A stretch of DNA of 64,000 nucleotides from Gelidibacter salicanalis (GTDB lineage Bacteria; Bacteroidota; Bacteroidia; Flavobacteriales; Flavobacteriaceae). The notes beneath the pieces were generated by a model. That model ran no database searches and was not told where the DNA came from. It worked only from the letters and a program-made list of their open reading frames with translations. This document shows positions 27,803 to 36,361 of this stretch, piece by piece (the stretch's first letter is position 1; every line of letters starts with the position of its first letter). The stretch spans positions 620,001 through 684,000 of the forward strand of contig NZ_VORX01000001.1 of assembly GCF_007997285.1 (NCBI RefSeq), given 5' to 3'. The position numbers and the translations under genes were made by a program.

Positions 27803-28144
27803 ATGAGCAAAAGAGATGAATTAATTACAAAATACGCGGCAGATTTGAAAGAAAAATGCGGTGTAAACGCTGATATGGACTTATTGACCAAAGTAGTTAT
27901 TGGTTGTGGTCCTTCCATTTATAATGCAGATGCTGCAACCGTTTCTGGTTCAGACCCTGCTGAATTGGCAACTGTAAAAAACAACTTTTTGATCAAAAAA
28001 TTGGGTTTGAAAGATAGCGAAGATTTAGATAAAGGCATTGCTGCCGTTATGGAAACCTACGGCAAATCCAACAGAAATAAATACAGAGCTGTAGTGTATT
28101 ATTTATTGGCTACACATTTTAAAAAAGAATCAGTTTATAAATAA
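27803..28144 (+). CDS. DUF2853 family small protein
   Basis: The 113-aa soluble protein matches my memory of the DUF2853 family, with the opening MSKRDELITKYAADLKEK, a GCGPSIYNADAATVS segment and the C-terminal KYRAVVYYLLATHF. It has no signal or membrane segment and no recognised function. Its gene sits within the menaquinone locus between menD and menB, but it has its own terminator, so a metabolic link is not implied. Confidence 0.8.
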   Translation: MSKRDELITKYAADLKEKCGVNADMDLLTKVVIGCGPSIYNADAATVSGSDPAELATVKNNFLIKKLGLKDSEDLDKGIAAVMETYGKSNRNKYRAVVYYLLATHFKKESVYK

Positions 28145-28166
28145 GATTTTTTAACATTATTAAATT

Positions 28167-28208
28167 AAAGCGATACCTCTGAAATCACAGAACTGTATCG
28201 CTTTTTTT
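28167..28208 (+). terminator. Terminator of the DUF2853 gene
   Basis: AAAGCGATAC (28167-28176) pairs with GTATCGCTTT (28195-28204), with a TCTG/CAGA inner stem and a following T-run. Confidence 0.85.
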
Positions 28209-28210
28209 TA

Positions 28211-28239
28211 TTGGATGAACACTAATATTCTTACCTTTG
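28211..28239 (+). promoter_or_regulatory. Promoter of the CvfB-menB-menA unit, abutting the start codon
   Basis: TTG at 28211-28213 and a perfect TACCTTTG at 28232-28239 are 18 bp apart. The -7 box ends only four bases before the ATG at 28244, so the transcript should start at or next to the start codon. Confidence 0.65.
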
Positions 28240-28243
28240 CAGC

Positions 28244-29074
28244 ATGATACATATTGGAGAATTCAACACCCTAGAAATACTACGCGAAGCCGAGCAAGGC
28301 CTATATATTGCAGATAATGAAGGCAATGAAGTCTTGCTGCCAAATAGATATGTGCCCGAAACCTTTCAAATTTGGGAAAAAATTGAAGTATTTGTGTATT
28401 TAGACAACGAGGAACGCCTTGTTGCCGTTACGGACAGACCTTACATCACGCGTGGTGAATTTGCCATGTTACGCTGTAATCAAGTTACCGGACATGGTGC
28501 TTTCTTAGATTGGGGCATGGTTAAGGAATTGTTCTGTCCGTTTAAAGAACAAGCATTTAAAATGAAAGCTGGTGGCTGGTATTTGGTGCATTGCTATTTA
28601 GATGAAAAAACTGGTCGTTTAGCAGCTTCTAGTAAAACGAATCATTTTCTTGATAATAAAGAATTGACGGTAACTCAATTTGAAGAAGTTGATGTGATTA
28701 TTTCCCATCCTTCTGAAATTGGGATGAACGTTATTGTAAATAATAAACATGCCGGGCTGATCTTTCAAGATGATATTTATAAGGAATTGAGTATTGGAGA
28801 CCGCATGAAAGGTGTGGTTAAGAAAATCAGACCTGATAATAAATTGGATATTACCTTAGAGAAAATCGGCTATAGAAAGATTGAACCTAATGCTGATGCT
28901 ATTATGTATGAGTTGGAAGATAATGGTGGCTACATCAATTTGACCGATAAATCAAATCCTGAAGACATTAAAGCGGTTTTACAAATGAGTAAGAAAACCT
29001 TTAAAAAGGCTATCGGGACACTATACAAACAACGATTAATAGAAATTAAGGACGACGGGATCTACCTTATTTAA
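28244..29074 (+). CDS. S1-domain RNA-binding protein, CvfB family
   Basis: The 276-aa protein shows several S1-like OB-fold modules (about residues 1-60, 66-130, 140-205) and a C-terminal winged-helix domain from about 215 (AVLQMSKKTFKKAIGTLYKQRLIEI). This order is that of CvfB/YitL, an RNA-binding regulator of virulence gene expression in staphylococci. The GHGAFLDWGM segment is a family signature. Its role in this organism is unknown; the gene lies 20 bp before menB and is probably co-transcribed. Confidence 0.85.
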   Translation: MIHIGEFNTLEILREAEQGLYIADNEGNEVLLPNRYVPETFQIWEKIEVFVYLDNEERLVAVTDRPYITRGEFAMLRCNQVTGHGAFLDWGMVKELFCPFKEQAFKMKAGGWYLVHCYLDEKTGRLAASSKTNHFLDNKELTVTQFEEVDVIISHPSEIGMNVIVNNKHAGLIFQDDIYKELSIGDRMKGVVKKIRPDNKLDITLEKIGYRKIEPNADAIMYELEDNGGYINLTDKSNPEDIKAVLQMSKKTFKKAIGTLYKQRLIEIKDDGIYLI

Positions 29075-29094
29075 TCTATATAAACACATATTAC

Positions 29095-29934
29095 ATGAGT
29101 CAAATTATATGGGAAACTGTAAAGGAATACCAAGATATCACCTATAAAAAATGTAACGGCGTAGCCCGAATAGCGTTCAACAGACCTGACGTCAGAAATG
29201 CTTTTAGACCAAAAACCACTAGCGAACTTTATGATGCGCTTTACAACGCTAATGAAGATGTAAATATCGGTGTGGTATTATTATCTGCTGAAGGGCCATC
29301 GTCTAAAGATGGCGTGTATTCATTTTGTAGTGGTGGCGACCAAAAAGCGAGAGGACATCAAGGCTATGTAGGCGAAGATGGCTATCACCGCTTAAATATT
29401 TTAGAAGTCCAACGTCTGATCAGATTCATGCCTAAGGCAGTTATTGCGGTAGTTTCGGGATGGGCAGTTGGTGGCGGCCATAGTTTACACGTGGTTTGCG
29501 ATTTAACTTTGGCGAGTAAAGAACATGCTATTTTTAAGCAAACTGATGCTGACGTAACTAGTTTTGACGGTGGTTATGGTTCAGCGTATTTAGCAAAAAT
29601 GGTGGGGCAGAAAAAAGCGCGAGAAATCTTTTTCTTAGGAAGAAACTATTCAGCTCAAGAAGCTTTTGAAATGGGCATGGTCAATGCTGTCATTCCGCAC
29701 GATGATTTAGAAGATACGGCTTACGAATGGGCGCAAGAAATATTGGCAAAATCGCCAACCTCCATAAAAATGCTAAAATTCGCTATGAACATGACTGATG
29801 ATGGCATGGTAGGGCAGCAGGTATTTGCAGGCGAAGCGACTCGCTTGGCTTATATGACGGATGAAGCTACCGAAGGTCGAAACGCCTTTTTGGAAAAACG
29901 GAAACCGAACTTCGAGAAAAAATGGATTCCATAA
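29095..29934 (+). CDS. menB: 1,4-dihydroxy-2-naphthoyl-CoA synthase
   Basis: Crotonase-fold enzyme closing the second ring of menaquinone. The 279-aa protein carries the oxyanion-hole segments FCSGGDQKARG (about 82-92) and SGWAVGGGHSLHVVCD, then TDADVTSFDGGYGSAYLA, which distinguishes MenB from other crotonases, and a C-terminal AYMTDEATEGRNAFLEKR. Nearby menF, menD, menA, menC and menE confirm it. It follows the CvfB-like gene by 20 bp and precedes menA by 18 bp. Confidence 0.96.
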   Translation: MSQIIWETVKEYQDITYKKCNGVARIAFNRPDVRNAFRPKTTSELYDALYNANEDVNIGVVLLSAEGPSSKDGVYSFCSGGDQKARGHQGYVGEDGYHRLNILEVQRLIRFMPKAVIAVVSGWAVGGGHSLHVVCDLTLASKEHAIFKQTDADVTSFDGGYGSAYLAKMVGQKKAREIFFLGRNYSAQEAFEMGMVNAVIPHDDLEDTAYEWAQEILAKSPTSIKMLKFAMNMTDDGMVGQQVFAGEATRLAYMTDEATEGRNAFLEKRKPNFEKKWIP

Positions 29935-29952
29935 TCCAATCAGAAACATAGA

Positions 29953-30855
29953 ATGAACAATTTAAAACTCTGGTTATCGGCGTTCAGACTACGGACGCTG
30001 CCATTATCTATTTCAGGAATTATCATTGGGGGATGTTTTGCGGCTTACAATGGATTTTTCGATCCGTTAGTGTTCGTTTTAGCTTTATTGGTTACGGTGG
30101 CATTGCAAGTGCTTTCTAACTTAGCCAATGACTATGGCGATGGGGTTAAAGGTACAGATAATGAAAACAGGGTAGGGCCAATGCGTGCCATTCAGAGTGG
30201 TAAAATTACCCCAGAACAAATGTTTGAAGGGCTAAAAATTAATGTGCTCATTGTCATTTTTTTAACTGTGTTACTTATTTATTTCGCCTTCGGTCATGGT
30301 TATTTTTTATATTCGTTGTTCTTTTTTGTTTTAGGTGGACTTTCGGTTTATGCTGCACTAAAATATACTATGGGCGACTCAGCTTATGGCTACCGCGGTT
30401 TAGGCGATCTCTTTGTATTCGTGTTCTTCGGACTCGTCAGCGTGGTGGGGAGTTATTTTTTGTTCGCTAAACAATTGGATCATATCGTCACGCTACCGGC
30501 AATTGCGGTAGGGTTACTAAGTGTTGGAGTACTGAATCTGAATAATATTAGAGATATTGAATCAGATACACTTTCTAATAAAATTACTATGGCAGTAAAA
30601 TTGGGCAAAGCCAAAACGAAAACCTACCATTTATTTTTAGTCATTGCATCCATGGTGCTAGGGCTTGTTTTTGCGATTTTGTATTATACCTCTCCTTGGA
30701 ATTTTTTATTCTTACTATCTTATATCCCACTAAGTATTCATATAATCAAAATTAGCAAGGCAGAGCATTCGTCCGATTTTGATTCACAATTAAAAGTATT
30801 GGCGCTTTCAACCTTCCTTTTTTCCTTGTTGTTGGGCATCGGCTATATTTTATAA
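29953..30855 (+). CDS. menA: 1,4-dihydroxy-2-naphthoate polyprenyltransferase
   Basis: UbiA-family membrane enzyme attaching the polyprenyl chain to 1,4-dihydroxy-2-naphthoate. The 300-aa protein has about eight or nine membrane segments. The first aspartate-rich motif lies in NLANDYGDGVKGTDNENR (about 56-73), and the second in NLNNIRDIESD (about 196-206), both expected for prenyl-diphosphate binding. It lies directly behind menB in one unit. Confidence 0.95.
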   Translation: MNNLKLWLSAFRLRTLPLSISGIIIGGCFAAYNGFFDPLVFVLALLVTVALQVLSNLANDYGDGVKGTDNENRVGPMRAIQSGKITPEQMFEGLKINVLIVIFLTVLLIYFAFGHGYFLYSLFFFVLGGLSVYAALKYTMGDSAYGYRGLGDLFVFVFFGLVSVVGSYFLFAKQLDHIVTLPAIAVGLLSVGVLNLNNIRDIESDTLSNKITMAVKLGKAKTKTYHLFLVIASMVLGLVFAILYYTSPWNFLFLLSYIPLSIHIIKISKAEHSSDFDSQLKVLALSTFLFSLLLGIGYIL

Positions 30856-30983
30856 GTAATCATTAAAGTAAGCTAGGTTTCTGCTATAAAGCTTATCATT
30901 TTTACTAGGCTCAGATAGGGTACACCAAAAATTTTGAATATATTTAAGTCATTTATAAATTAAGACATCAAATTTCCAGCTTT

Positions 30984-31661
30984 ATGAAAATTACATATTA
31001 CGGTCACGCCTGTTTAGGCATTGAGGTTAATGAAGTTAACATCTTGGTTGATCCATTTATTTCTGCTAATGAAAAGGCCGCACACATCGATATTAACACC
31101 TTAAAAGCCGACTATATTTTACTGACCCATGCACATCAAGATCATATTTTAGATGTGGAAGCCATTGCTGAACGTACCAATGCGATGATCGTTTCCAATT
31201 TTGAAATCGCCAGTCATTTTGAAGCGATGGGTTTTGAGGTGCACCCAATGAACCATGGTGGCTCGTGGGATTTTGAATTCGGGAATGTAAAATATGTCAA
31301 TGCGATCCATACTTCATCTTTTCCTGACGGGAAGTATGGCGGACAACCAGGCGGTTTTGTAATTGAAGGCGAACGTAAAACTATTTATATTGCCGGCGAT
31401 ACTGCCCTGACGATGGATATGAAACTCATACCGATGTTTGTTAAGCTCGATTTGGCAATACTTCCAATTGGCGACAATTTTACCATGGGGATTGATGATG
31501 CCATTATTGCTAGCGATTTTATCCAATGCGATAAAATTATGGGCTATCATTACGATACGTTTGGTTATATTGAAATTGATCACGAAGAAGCAAAACGCAA
31601 ATTCTTTGATAAGAATAAAGATTTGATGTTGTTGGAGATTGGGGAGGATATTGAACTTTAA
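30984..31661 (+). CDS. Metallo-beta-lactamase-fold hydrolase, UPF0173 type
   Basis: The 225-aa cytoplasmic protein begins MKITYYGHACLGIE and has the binuclear metal motif THAHQDH (HxHxDH) at about residues 48-54, GDTALTMDMK, and a C-terminal MGYHYDTFGYIE histidine. This is the UPF0173 pattern, resembling UlaG-like hydrolases; the substrate is unknown. It follows menA by about 130 bp. A related but exported protein is encoded at 47137-47922. Confidence 0.85.
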   Translation: MKITYYGHACLGIEVNEVNILVDPFISANEKAAHIDINTLKADYILLTHAHQDHILDVEAIAERTNAMIVSNFEIASHFEAMGFEVHPMNHGGSWDFEFGNVKYVNAIHTSSFPDGKYGGQPGGFVIEGERKTIYIAGDTALTMDMKLIPMFVKLDLAILPIGDNFTMGIDDAIIASDFIQCDKIMGYHYDTFGYIEIDHEEAKRKFFDKNKDLMLLEIGEDIEL

Positions 31662-31725
31662 AAGTATTCAGAAATCTCAGTGCTTAATTTTACTGTGTTC
31701 ACTAACATCTCATTATCCCATAAAT

Positions 31726-32244
31726 ATGGACCGATTTAGCACCGAAATTGTTAAAACAAAAACCTATAGCAAGACTTTTAGGACTGTTTTTTCAATTTAT
31801 TACGCATTGGCTGGTTTTTATAGCTTTTTTTTAATTGGACACTATCTAAACCTAATTTTAAAATACGCATCTATAGTGATTTTGTTATATGGTGTTTATT
31901 ATTTAATCGCACAGTCTTTTCTGAAGCCAAAATCAATCGGTATTTTAGAAATTGCTAACGATGCAATTCATGTGAAATTAGGTGACATAACTAAAATAAT
32001 TCCGGTTAATCAGCTAGAAGCTATTGTTTTAAAATATTCAAGTTTTGGGAGTTGGAGCGCTCATTCCATTTATGGGAATAAGAATTTTTTACAAATTATA
32101 GATAAAGATGATCACACCTATGATTTAGAAATTCTTCTCAAAAACAGAAGTTCAAAAAACATTTTTAAGAGATTGATGAACGTTGATGAGTTATCTGAAA
32201 AATTTCATTGGAGTAAAATGAAGCAGAGTAATTCCGAATTTTAA
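31726..32244 (+). CDS. Hypothetical membrane protein, PH-like
   Basis: The start at 31726 (172 aa) is chosen over a longer frame from 31639 that overlaps the upstream gene and has no helpful sequence. Two membrane segments lie at about residues 23-42 and 46-66, and the soluble remainder, about 100 residues, alternates beta strands and ends in a helical RSSKNIFKRLMNVDEL region. This build suggests a PH-like domain protein but I do not recognise the family. It is convergent with the SDR gene. Confidence 0.6.
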   Translation: MDRFSTEIVKTKTYSKTFRTVFSIYYALAGFYSFFLIGHYLNLILKYASIVILLYGVYYLIAQSFLKPKSIGILEIANDAIHVKLGDITKIIPVNQLEAIVLKYSSFGSWSAHSIYGNKNFLQIIDKDDHTYDLEILLKNRSSKNIFKRLMNVDELSEKFHWSKMKQSNSEF

Positions 32245-32267
32245 AAAATTTTATTTTTAAGAACTTT

Positions 32268-33059
32268 TTACCTCACCGTACTTCTCAGTACATACCAATG
32301 CAAGACCTTAGGAAAAAATCGTTTTAAGTACACGCCTAAGATTTCCTTTTTTCCAATATAAGCTTCAAACTTTTCGTGCTCAATTGCTTTTAACATGCGC
32401 TTTACAAATTCATCTACATGCAAACCGTTTTCTGTAGCCTCATCCTGATATTTTTGTGTGCTACCATCACCAGTTAAGGCATTTTTAGCAACATCAGTAT
32501 TCACAAAACCCGGACAAATCATGGTCACTTTAATATTGTCTTTGTCATGTTCTAATCTTAAGGCATCAAAAAAACCGTGTAAAGCATGTTTAGCGCCACA
32601 ATATCCTGATCGATATGGACTGCTGAATTTCCCCATTACACTACTAACTGTCACAAAATGGCCGCTTTTTCGATCTACAAAATGAGGGAGTAAAGCTTTC
32701 GAAAGGGCAACAGGTCCGAAATAATCCACTGACATCAATTTCTCGTCCACGCTAATATCTGTATCGATCACTAACGACCGTTGACTAATTCCACCATTAT
32801 TTACAAGCATATCAATTTTACCAAAAAGCTTAATGGCCTTGCCAACAAACGGTTTCATCTCCTTATAATCTGCTAAATCGAATGGCAAAATGGCCACCTG
32901 CTCTGAACGTTGACATTGATTTTTGACGTCTTCTAGGGCTTCTTTACGTCTAGAAGATAATATCAATTGACAATTCTGCTGAGATAATGCTAAAGCTAAT
33001 GCTTTGCCAATACCGCTGGAAGCGCCAGTAATCCAGATCACTTTATTGTTGAAATTCAT
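32268..33059 (-). CDS. Short-chain dehydrogenase/reductase
   Basis: NAD(P)-dependent oxidoreductase of the classical SDR family, 263 aa. The coenzyme motif TGASSGIG is at 11-18, LVNNGG at about 86-91, the catalytic Ser lies in TVSSVMG and the YCGAK (YxxxK) motif is at about 154-158. The basic residues after strand two (SSRRKEAL) suggest NADPH. The C-terminal tail with GVYLKRFFPKVLHWYVLR resembles the DHRS7/YqjQ-type membrane-associated subgroup. Its start codon follows directly on a TTCAAT-type hexad tract. Substrate unknown. Confidence 0.88.
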   Translation of the reverse strand: MNFNNKVIWITGASSGIGKALALALSQQNCQLILSSRRKEALEDVKNQCQRSEQVAILPFDLADYKEMKPFVGKAIKLFGKIDMLVNNGGISQRSLVIDTDISVDEKLMSVDYFGPVALSKALLPHFVDRKSGHFVTVSSVMGKFSSPYRSGYCGAKHALHGFFDALRLEHDKDNIKVTMICPGFVNTDVAKNALTGDGSTQKYQDEATENGLHVDEFVKRMLKAIEHEKFEAYIGKKEILGVYLKRFFPKVLHWYVLRSTVR

Positions 33060-33063
33060 GGAT

Positions 33064-33093
33064 GAAATTGAAGTTGAAGTTGAAATTGAATAA
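33064..33093 (-). repeat. Hexad repeat tract in the leader of the SDR gene
   Basis: Five contiguous 6-bp units (GAAATT, GAAGTT, GAAGTT, GAAATT, GAATAA on the plus strand) end four bases before the SDR start codon. On the mRNA strand these are TTCAAY words. A similar tract precedes hutI at 63670-63711. Confidence 0.7.
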
Positions 33094-33127
33094 CAGAACT
33101 ATTATTGAGCTAATAAAGTGAAACAAC

Positions 33128-34084
33128 TCATTCACCCACTGAAGACTGCCCACTGCCAACTGAGGACTGCCCGCTGCCAACTGCAGACTGAGCACTGCCA
33201 ACTGAAGACCGCCATTCCCTCCGTAAATCGTCGCTTGATTTCCCGGTGCCATCGTGTTTCCATCCTGGGGGTTTTACGATGTATTTTACACGATCTCGCA
33301 ATGATTTTTTACCAGAAAACACATCCTTTCCCATGGCTATCCATTCATGGAATGCTACCTTAATAGGGTTGTGAGTTTCAATATTTGTAACTAAACCATA
33401 TACTACTTTTTCTTCTTTGAGTTCTGGTTGAAATGAACCAAACAACTTATCCCAAATAATGAAGATTCCAGCATAATTTCTATCTAAATATAGCGGATTA
33501 CTACCATGGTGCACACGGTGGTGTGAAGGTGTATTCATGACGGCCTCAAACCATTTTGGCATTTTGTCAATTGCTTCGGTATGAATCCAAAATTGATAGA
33601 GTAAACTCACTGACATTTGTAAGAGGATCATTCCCGGGTGAAACCCAATTAAGGGTAACCATAACCAAAATATAAAAGTGTAGAATCCGCCAGACCAGGT
33701 TTGACGCAACGCCGTACTTAAATTATAATGTTCTGAGGAATGGTGCACTACATGCGAGGCCCAAAATAATCTGTTTTCATGAGAAATACGATGAAACCAA
33801 TAATAGGCAAAATCATCTGCAAATAACAATAGGATAAAACTCCACCAGGCAAATGGGATGGTGAAAATTCGGAAGTTTTCATAAATCAGCATAAATGCAA
33901 ACAACACCACGCCTTTACTTAATAAGCTTAACATCGTATTTCCCAATCCCATGGTAATTGAAGTTAATGCATCTTTAGTGTTGTATGATATCTTGTTATC
34001 TTTAATACTGCCATAGATTTCCAACCCAATAGAAATCACAAAAAAAGGGATGGCATATAAAATGATATCTGGAAATTCAGGCAT
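33128..34084 (-). CDS. Sterol desaturase / fatty acid hydroxylase family membrane protein
   Basis: Di-iron membrane oxygenase family, 318 aa. The three histidine clusters are visible: FHRISH, then HVVHHSSEH, then HRVHHG, spread across four or more membrane segments. Substrate is unknown; carotenoids, sterol-like lipids or fatty acids are possible. The last ~26 residues are encoded by an ACTG-type heptad array and read SVGSAQ/SVGSGQ-like repeats ending SSVGE; this tail is low-complexity and probably not part of the fold, so the ancestral stop was likely near 33214. Confidence 0.85.
   Translation of the reverse strand: MPEFPDIILYAIPFFVISIGLEIYGSIKDNKISYNTKDALTSITMGLGNTMLSLLSKGVVLFAFMLIYENFRIFTIPFAWWSFILLLFADDFAYYWFHRISHENRLFWASHVVHHSSEHYNLSTALRQTWSGGFYTFIFWLWLPLIGFHPGMILLQMSVSLLYQFWIHTEAIDKMPKWFEAVMNTPSHHRVHHGSNPLYLDRNYAGIFIIWDKLFGSFQPELKEEKVVYGLVTNIETHNPIKVAFHEWIAMGKDVFSGKKSLRDRVKYIVKPPGWKHDGTGKSSDDLRREWRSSVGSAQSAVGSGQSSVGSGQSSVGE
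33136..33212. repeat. ACTG heptad array, 11 units, inside the 3' end of the sterol desaturase gene
   Basis: Eleven contiguous 7-bp units such as CAACTGA, AGACTGC and CCACTGC. Read on the minus strand (period 21 bp, seven codons) they give a heptapeptide repeat in the protein tail. Confidence 0.88.
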
Positions 34085-34237
34085 GTGGACTTATGAGTTC
34101 TAAATAGTGAGTATTTATACAGGGCGTCATTAAATTACGATGTTTATTTCTAAAGAATGAAGTTCATGGAAATACCCCATTTTCATTCTTTTCATTTCTT
34201 AAAAATACAACATTTTTTGACTATTTTTGACAAGAAT

Positions 34238-35272
34238 ATGACAGCGACTTACCAAAAATACACCCTCAACTTCAAACAACCTAGTGGCACTTCCCGTGGC
34301 GTTCTGAAAACCAAGGATACCTGGTTCATAACATTAGAATCTGACGGTAAAAAAGGTATTGGAGAATGTGGCATGTTTAAAGGTCTGTCTGTTGACGATC
34401 GGCCAGATTTTGAGTTGGTTCTAGAATGGACTTGTAACAATATTTTTTTAGGAAAAAAAGTGTTGCTCTCAAAGTTGAAAGAGTTTCCAAGCATTCAATT
34501 TGGATTGGAAATGGCATTTTTAGATCTTGAGGCTGACGCGCCTTTTGAGTTATTTCCATCAGAATTTACAAAAGGTGAAGCGTCTATTCCCATTAATGGA
34601 TTGATCTGGATGGGAACGGAAGCTTTTATGAAGGAGCAAATCACTTCAAAAATTGATGCCGGATTTAACTGCATCAAGCTTAAAATAGGTGCTATCGATT
34701 TTCAAACGGAACTCGATCTTCTAAAATCTATCCGAACACATTTTTCCGCAAAAGACATCGAATTACGTGTAGATGCCAATGGTGCTTTTAAACCAGAAGA
34801 AGCCTTAGAAAAATTAAAGCGTTTATCCGACTATCAGTTGCATTCCATTGAACAACCTATAAAACAGGGGCAAGTGGAGGAGATGGCTAAACTTTGCGAA
34901 AGCACGCCGTTGCCTATTGCTTTGGATGAAGAGCTTATTGGTATTTTTAACCTTACAGACAAATATCAATTGCTAGAAACCGTAAAGCCTCAATACATCA
35001 TTTTAAAACCAACGTTAGTGGGTGGATTTCAGGGTAGTAATGAGTGGATTGCTGCTGCAAATTCAAACAATATTGGCCATTGGATAACCAGCGCGTTAGA
35101 GAGTAACGTTGGGTTGAATGCGATTGCCCAATGGACTTATACTTTAAATAATAATCTACCGCAAGGTCTTGGCACTGGAAGTTTGTTTACCAACAATTTT
35201 ACCAGTTCCTTGGTGGTTGAACGGGGTCACTTAAAATACGATCAGAACATTAATTGGAATATTAATTTATAA
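34238..35272 (+). CDS. menC: o-Succinylbenzoate synthase
   Basis: Enolase-superfamily dehydratase in menaquinone synthesis. The start at 34238 gives 344 aa beginning MTATYQKYTLNF; an earlier ATG at 34157 would add about 27 residues without homology. Catalytic lysines lie in CIKLKIG (KxK), metal ligands in RVDANGAF, SIEQPI and LDEEL, and the second lysine in ILKPTLVGG. A TATTTTTG box at 34222-34229 stands just upstream. The divergent gene is the sterol desaturase; CPBP and menE follow on the same strand. Confidence 0.92.
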   Translation: MTATYQKYTLNFKQPSGTSRGVLKTKDTWFITLESDGKKGIGECGMFKGLSVDDRPDFELVLEWTCNNIFLGKKVLLSKLKEFPSIQFGLEMAFLDLEADAPFELFPSEFTKGEASIPINGLIWMGTEAFMKEQITSKIDAGFNCIKLKIGAIDFQTELDLLKSIRTHFSAKDIELRVDANGAFKPEEALEKLKRLSDYQLHSIEQPIKQGQVEEMAKLCESTPLPIALDEELIGIFNLTDKYQLLETVKPQYIILKPTLVGGFQGSNEWIAAANSNNIGHWITSALESNVGLNAIAQWTYTLNNNLPQGLGTGSLFTNNFTSSLVVERGHLKYDQNINWNINL

Positions 35273-35278
35273 TTACAT

Positions 35279-36265
35279 ATGTACATAGCTCAAGCGTTTA
35301 AAGGATTACATGATTGGTGGCGGTATATTCTGGGAATCGTTATTTCCCTTGTCGGATTGGTACTGTTTTCCGTTCCGCACGCCTTAGGTGTGTTTCTCAA
35401 AAGTATGGAAGGTGGAAGCCTTGATCAGTCTAAAATGGACGATACGGCCTACCTCATGGGTTTGTTTGAACCCAATTTAAACCTCATCTTTATATTGCTA
35501 CCATTTGCCGGCGGCTTGCTTTTTTTACTGCTCGCTGTAAAATGGCTTCATAAACAAACCTTTACTTCACTGACCACTGCACGACCAAAAATAGACTGGA
35601 AACGCTTTTGGGTTATCTTTTTTGGATGGGGGGTTTTATCAACTGGTTTAGTACTAGTAGATTATATGATGTCTCCTGAAGATTACGTCTTTAATTTTAA
35701 CCTACAACCCTTTGTAATCCTTTGTGTGATTGCGGTTATTTTAGTGCCGATACAAACGAGTTTTGAAGAGTATTTATTTAGAGGCTATATTATGCAAGGC
35801 CTTGGTGTTGTTACACGATACAAAGTGGTTCCATTAATTTTCACTTCGGTAGTATTCGGATTATTGCACATTGCCAACCCTGAAGTAGACAAACTCGGAC
35901 CCATTATTATGGTATATTATATTGGGACTGGATTGTTTTTAGGAATTATGACCTTGATGGATGATGGTTTAGAATTGGCTTTGGGTTTTCATGCCGCAAA
36001 TAATTTATTTACGGCTTTATTAGTTACTGCAGATTGGACCGCGTTTCAAACCCATTCCATATTAAAAGACACGTCAGATCCATCAGTAGCAGGCTTCACC
36101 GATGTTCTAGTACCTGTATTTGTAATGTTTCCAATCATCCTTTTTATTCTTTCAAAAATGTACAATTGGACCGATTGGAAAGGTAAATTATTCGGTAAGG
36201 TAATAGAACCACCTAAAGAAAATTATAAGGTATTAGAAGAGATCGATACCATTGGTAGTGAATAA
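35279..36265 (+). CDS. CPBP-family intramembrane metalloprotease
   Basis: The 328-aa protein has about eight membrane segments and the three family motifs: EEYLFRG (EExxxR, about 162-168), FGLLHIANP, and GFHAANNLF, which provide the glutamates and histidines of the putative metal site. The family (Abi/CAAX protease and bacteriocin-processing enzyme) includes prenyl-protein proteases and self-immunity proteins; the substrate here is unknown. Its gene is six bases after menC and 96 bp before menE, so it is probably part of the men transcript without an evident pathway role. Confidence 0.85.
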   Translation: MYIAQAFKGLHDWWRYILGIVISLVGLVLFSVPHALGVFLKSMEGGSLDQSKMDDTAYLMGLFEPNLNLIFILLPFAGGLLFLLLAVKWLHKQTFTSLTTARPKIDWKRFWVIFFGWGVLSTGLVLVDYMMSPEDYVFNFNLQPFVILCVIAVILVPIQTSFEEYLFRGYIMQGLGVVTRYKVVPLIFTSVVFGLLHIANPEVDKLGPIIMVYYIGTGLFLGIMTLMDDGLELALGFHAANNLFTALLVTADWTAFQTHSILKDTSDPSVAGFTDVLVPVFVMFPIILFILSKMYNWTDWKGKLFGKVIEPPKENYKVLEEIDTIGSE

Positions 36266-36361
36266 GTAACAATTATTAGCCATAGCGCACCTTGGTTACT
36301 TAAGAAACTTTTACCTTGGCTCGCGATTAACGCTTAGATTATCATAAATAAAAATATAAAA

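Noticed and set aside
33043-33252. Minus-strand 69-codon frame rich in QLAVGSLQ and NFNFNF
   Set aside because: It is only the translation of the heptad and hexad repeats in another frame of the SDR leader and the sterol desaturase tail.
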